This document shows positions 34,127 through 35,148 of a stretch of 35,148 nucleotides of DNA, piece after piece. Under the pieces are notes generated by a model that did not search any database, was not told where the DNA came from, and worked only from the letters and a program-made list of their open reading frames with translations. The DNA lies in NCBI GenBank assembly GCA_014879665.1, contig JACSRP010000189.1, positions 1 through 35,148 of the forward strand, read 5' to 3'. The DNA is from Anaerolineae bacterium. Lineage in GTDB: Bacteria > Chloroflexota > Anaerolineae > Aggregatilineales > Phototrophicaceae. The position numbers and the translations under genes were made by a program. Each line of letters opens with the position of its first letter. The stretch's first letter is position 1.

Positions 34127-34165
34127 AAAAACAAAAAAGGCGTATTCTTCTGGTTAGAATACGCC
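34126..34165 (-). terminator. Intrinsic terminator of the response-regulator operon
   Basis: GGCGTATTCT (34139-34148) and AGAATACGCC (34156-34165) form a perfect 10-bp stem. On the minus strand TTTTTTGTTTTT follows directly. It lies 27 bases past the response-regulator stop and closes that transcript. The plus side has no T-run after the stem, so it acts on the minus strand. Confidence 0.92.
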
Positions 34166-34191
34166 GTGTCAGTGAATCATAGGACCTCGAA

Positions 34192-34578
34192 TTAGCCGGT
34201 GTGTGCTGCCGTTCCAGTTAATAGTTCATGAACGCCGAATAACAATCTTGAGCTAAGCTGCGATTTGCTGAGGAACTGTGTCGCGCCTGCCTCTATACTC
34301 CGCTGAATGGTAGAACGGTCGTCATTGGCCGAAAATACCATGACGGGGGTGTTACGGGATTCAATGCGCCGCCGTAATTCCCGGCACAGATCAATGCCAT
34401 TACCATCTGAAAGCATCACATCTAAAATGAATAGATCAGGCGAGATGCTATCAATCAGGTTCATTGCAGAACGAATATTCGGTGCTGTTTTGACCTCATA
34501 GCCCCGACGTTCAAGTAAAATCTTAATGATTGAACGGAAGGCTTGATCGTCATCTACTACAACGATGAGTTCAGCCAT
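34192..34578 (-). CDS. Stand-alone response regulator (receiver domain only)
   Basis: A 128-aa CheY-like receiver without an output domain. The acidic pocket is VVVDDDQ (D9-D11), the phosphorylation site is D53 in LFILDVML, and the switch residues are S83 (MVFSAND) and K105 (FLSKSQ). It would relay a phosphate to a partner protein and does not bind DNA itself. No histidine kinase is in the window. AGGAG lies ten bases before the ATG. It is the third gene of a minus-strand unit with the NHLP-like protein (38-bp gap) and the small secreted peptide, and is followed by the intrinsic terminator. Confidence 0.92.
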   Translation of the reverse strand: MAELIVVVDDDQAFRSIIKILLERRGYEVKTAPNIRSAMNLIDSISPDLFILDVMLSDGNGIDLCRELRRRIESRNTPVMVFSANDDRSTIQRSIEAGATQFLSKSQLSSRLLFGVHELLTGTAAHTG

Positions 34579-34616
34579 GTTGGGTCACGCTCCTAACAAC
34601 TGCCAAAGACGAACCT

Positions 34617-34910
34617 TTAACCGAAAGATACAGCCTGCGCCAATTCATTCAGCGATGCTGCCTGAATGGAACACAGCCACTCTTCAGTTGCCGATGAAAA
34701 ATTGAACTCTGCCAGCAGATTAGCATCGCGTTTTTCGAGCAAACGCTGGCAAAACTTCGAATCCAGCAACGCTCTACCCATCATGTGATCAAGGCTGCGC
34801 TGTTCTTCCTGCGTCAGCAAATAACCATGCCACACTGTCTTGCGGGGAACATCGCAAGTTTCAGCGCGCACAAACCAATTATTCGGATACCGTGGTCCTC
34901 GCAAAGCCAT
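34617..34910 (-). CDS. Small NHLP-leader-like protein
   Basis: A 97-aa protein. Residues about 33-95 follow the pattern of nitrile-hydratase-leader-like (NHLP, Os1348-type) domains: a helix with MGRALLDSKFCQRLLEKRDA, then a second helix and the ending SLNELAQAVSFG. In that clan such regions are leader peptides of RiPP precursors or free small proteins. The first 32 residues (with WF, C19 and WHGYLL) do not match and could be an N-terminal extension. I see no clear core peptide after the leader-like part, so it may be a stand-alone relative. GAGGAG lies eight bases before the ATG. It sits 64 bp after the secreted peptide gene and 38 bp before the response regulator. Confidence 0.7.
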   Translation of the reverse strand: MALRGPRYPNNWFVRAETCDVPRKTVWHGYLLTQEEQRSLDHMMGRALLDSKFCQRLLEKRDANLLAEFNFSSATEEWLCSIQAASLNELAQAVSFG

Positions 34911-34974
34911 GAAATTTGCTCCTCAAAAATAGTCGAGAGCTTATTCGTTCACTTTAGTAATACATAGAGGCTGA

Positions 34975-35091
34975 TCAGCCGCCGCCAAAGCCGCCGCCGC
35001 CTGCCGGGCCAGCAAAAGCAATGGCCGTGGGAAGAAGCGCCAGAATGGTGGTCACTGCAACCGCGATAATAACCTTAATGCGAGCGTTCAT
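34975..35091 (-). CDS. 38-residue secreted glycine-rich peptide
   Basis: A short gene with AGGAG nine bases before the ATG. The product begins MNARIKVIIAVAVTTILALL, a basic start and hydrophobic core typical of a Sec signal, then PTAIAFA, a good signal-peptidase site. The mature part would be only 11 residues, GPAGGGGFGGG, with eight glycines. It could be a released peptide, a small envelope component or a processing by-product. It is the first visible gene of the unit with the NHLP-like protein and response regulator; only 57 bases of upstream DNA are in the window and I see no complete promoter there. The ribosome site, signal and operon position support a real gene despite the length. Confidence 0.7.
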   Translation of the reverse strand: MNARIKVIIAVAVTTILALLPTAIAFAGPAGGGGFGGG

Positions 35092-35148
35092 TTTGTGATC
35101 TCCTGACAAGAACAAATTCGGTCAAAAAACTAAATGAGTTCGGAAAAA

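Noticed and set aside
1..35148. CRISPR array, tRNA, rRNA, insertion sequence or prophage
   Set aside because: I found no regularly spaced repeats, cloverleaf-like sequences, transposase or phage protein motifs anywhere on either strand.

Overview
The window looks like chromosomal DNA of a free-living, sugar-scavenging bacterium, most likely a Chloroflexota member of the Anaerolineae type. This is inference from style: moderate-to-high GC, many (alpha/alpha)6 glycosidases, solute-binding proteins with plain Sec signals ending in A-Q and no lipobox cysteine, Asp-box propellers, and an NHLP-leader-like small protein. There are no rRNA or tRNA genes, CRISPR arrays, transposases or phage genes that I can recognise.

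Region 1 (1-8935, minus strand) is a carbohydrate uptake and hydrolysis operon. A LacI-family repressor with an operator inside its own promoter is followed by a sugar-binding protein, a double hairpin, a GH63-like glycosidase, two MalF/MalG-type permeases (the first with two SH3-like domains inserted in an outer loop), a MalK-type ATPase, and a second (alpha/alpha)6 glycosidase that runs off the left edge. Region 2 (9170-15301) holds a stand-alone MOCOS-like PLP desulfurase, a convergent coiled-coil/PH-like/zinc-ribbon protein of unknown role, a secreted glycoamylase-like (GH144-type) protein, and an overlapping gene pair: an Asp-box beta-propeller plus a MoaD/ThiS-like protein ending in Gly-Gly. 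That pair has a sigma70-like promoter whose spacer contains a GAAC-N4-GTTC box.

Region 3 (15413-19534, minus) is a second ABC importer of the FbpABC/AfuABC type. A strong intrinsic terminator/attenuator separates the binding protein from its fused permease and ATPase, and two GCGC-centred operator-like sites lie upstream. Region 4 (19565-22923) resembles the Bacillus mhq quinone-resistance module: a MarR regulator divergent from a carboxylesterase and a ring-cleavage dioxygenase, with a 10-bp direct repeat at the promoter, followed by an aldo/keto reductase. Region 5 (23047-26946, minus) is a three-gene operon of threonine synthase, a Gfo/Idh/MocA dehydrogenase and a D-aminoacylase-like amidohydrolase. 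A divergent SDR gene follows.

Region 6 (28134-34092, plus) carries a cytoplasmic GH38 alpha-mannosidase, a secreted ExoI-like GH3 beta-glucosidase and a DUF2218 protein. Region 7 (34126-35091, minus) is the least ordinary part: a 38-residue secreted glycine-rich peptide, an NHLP-leader-like small protein and a stand-alone response regulator, closed by a clear intrinsic terminator. I see no described system that matches this trio.
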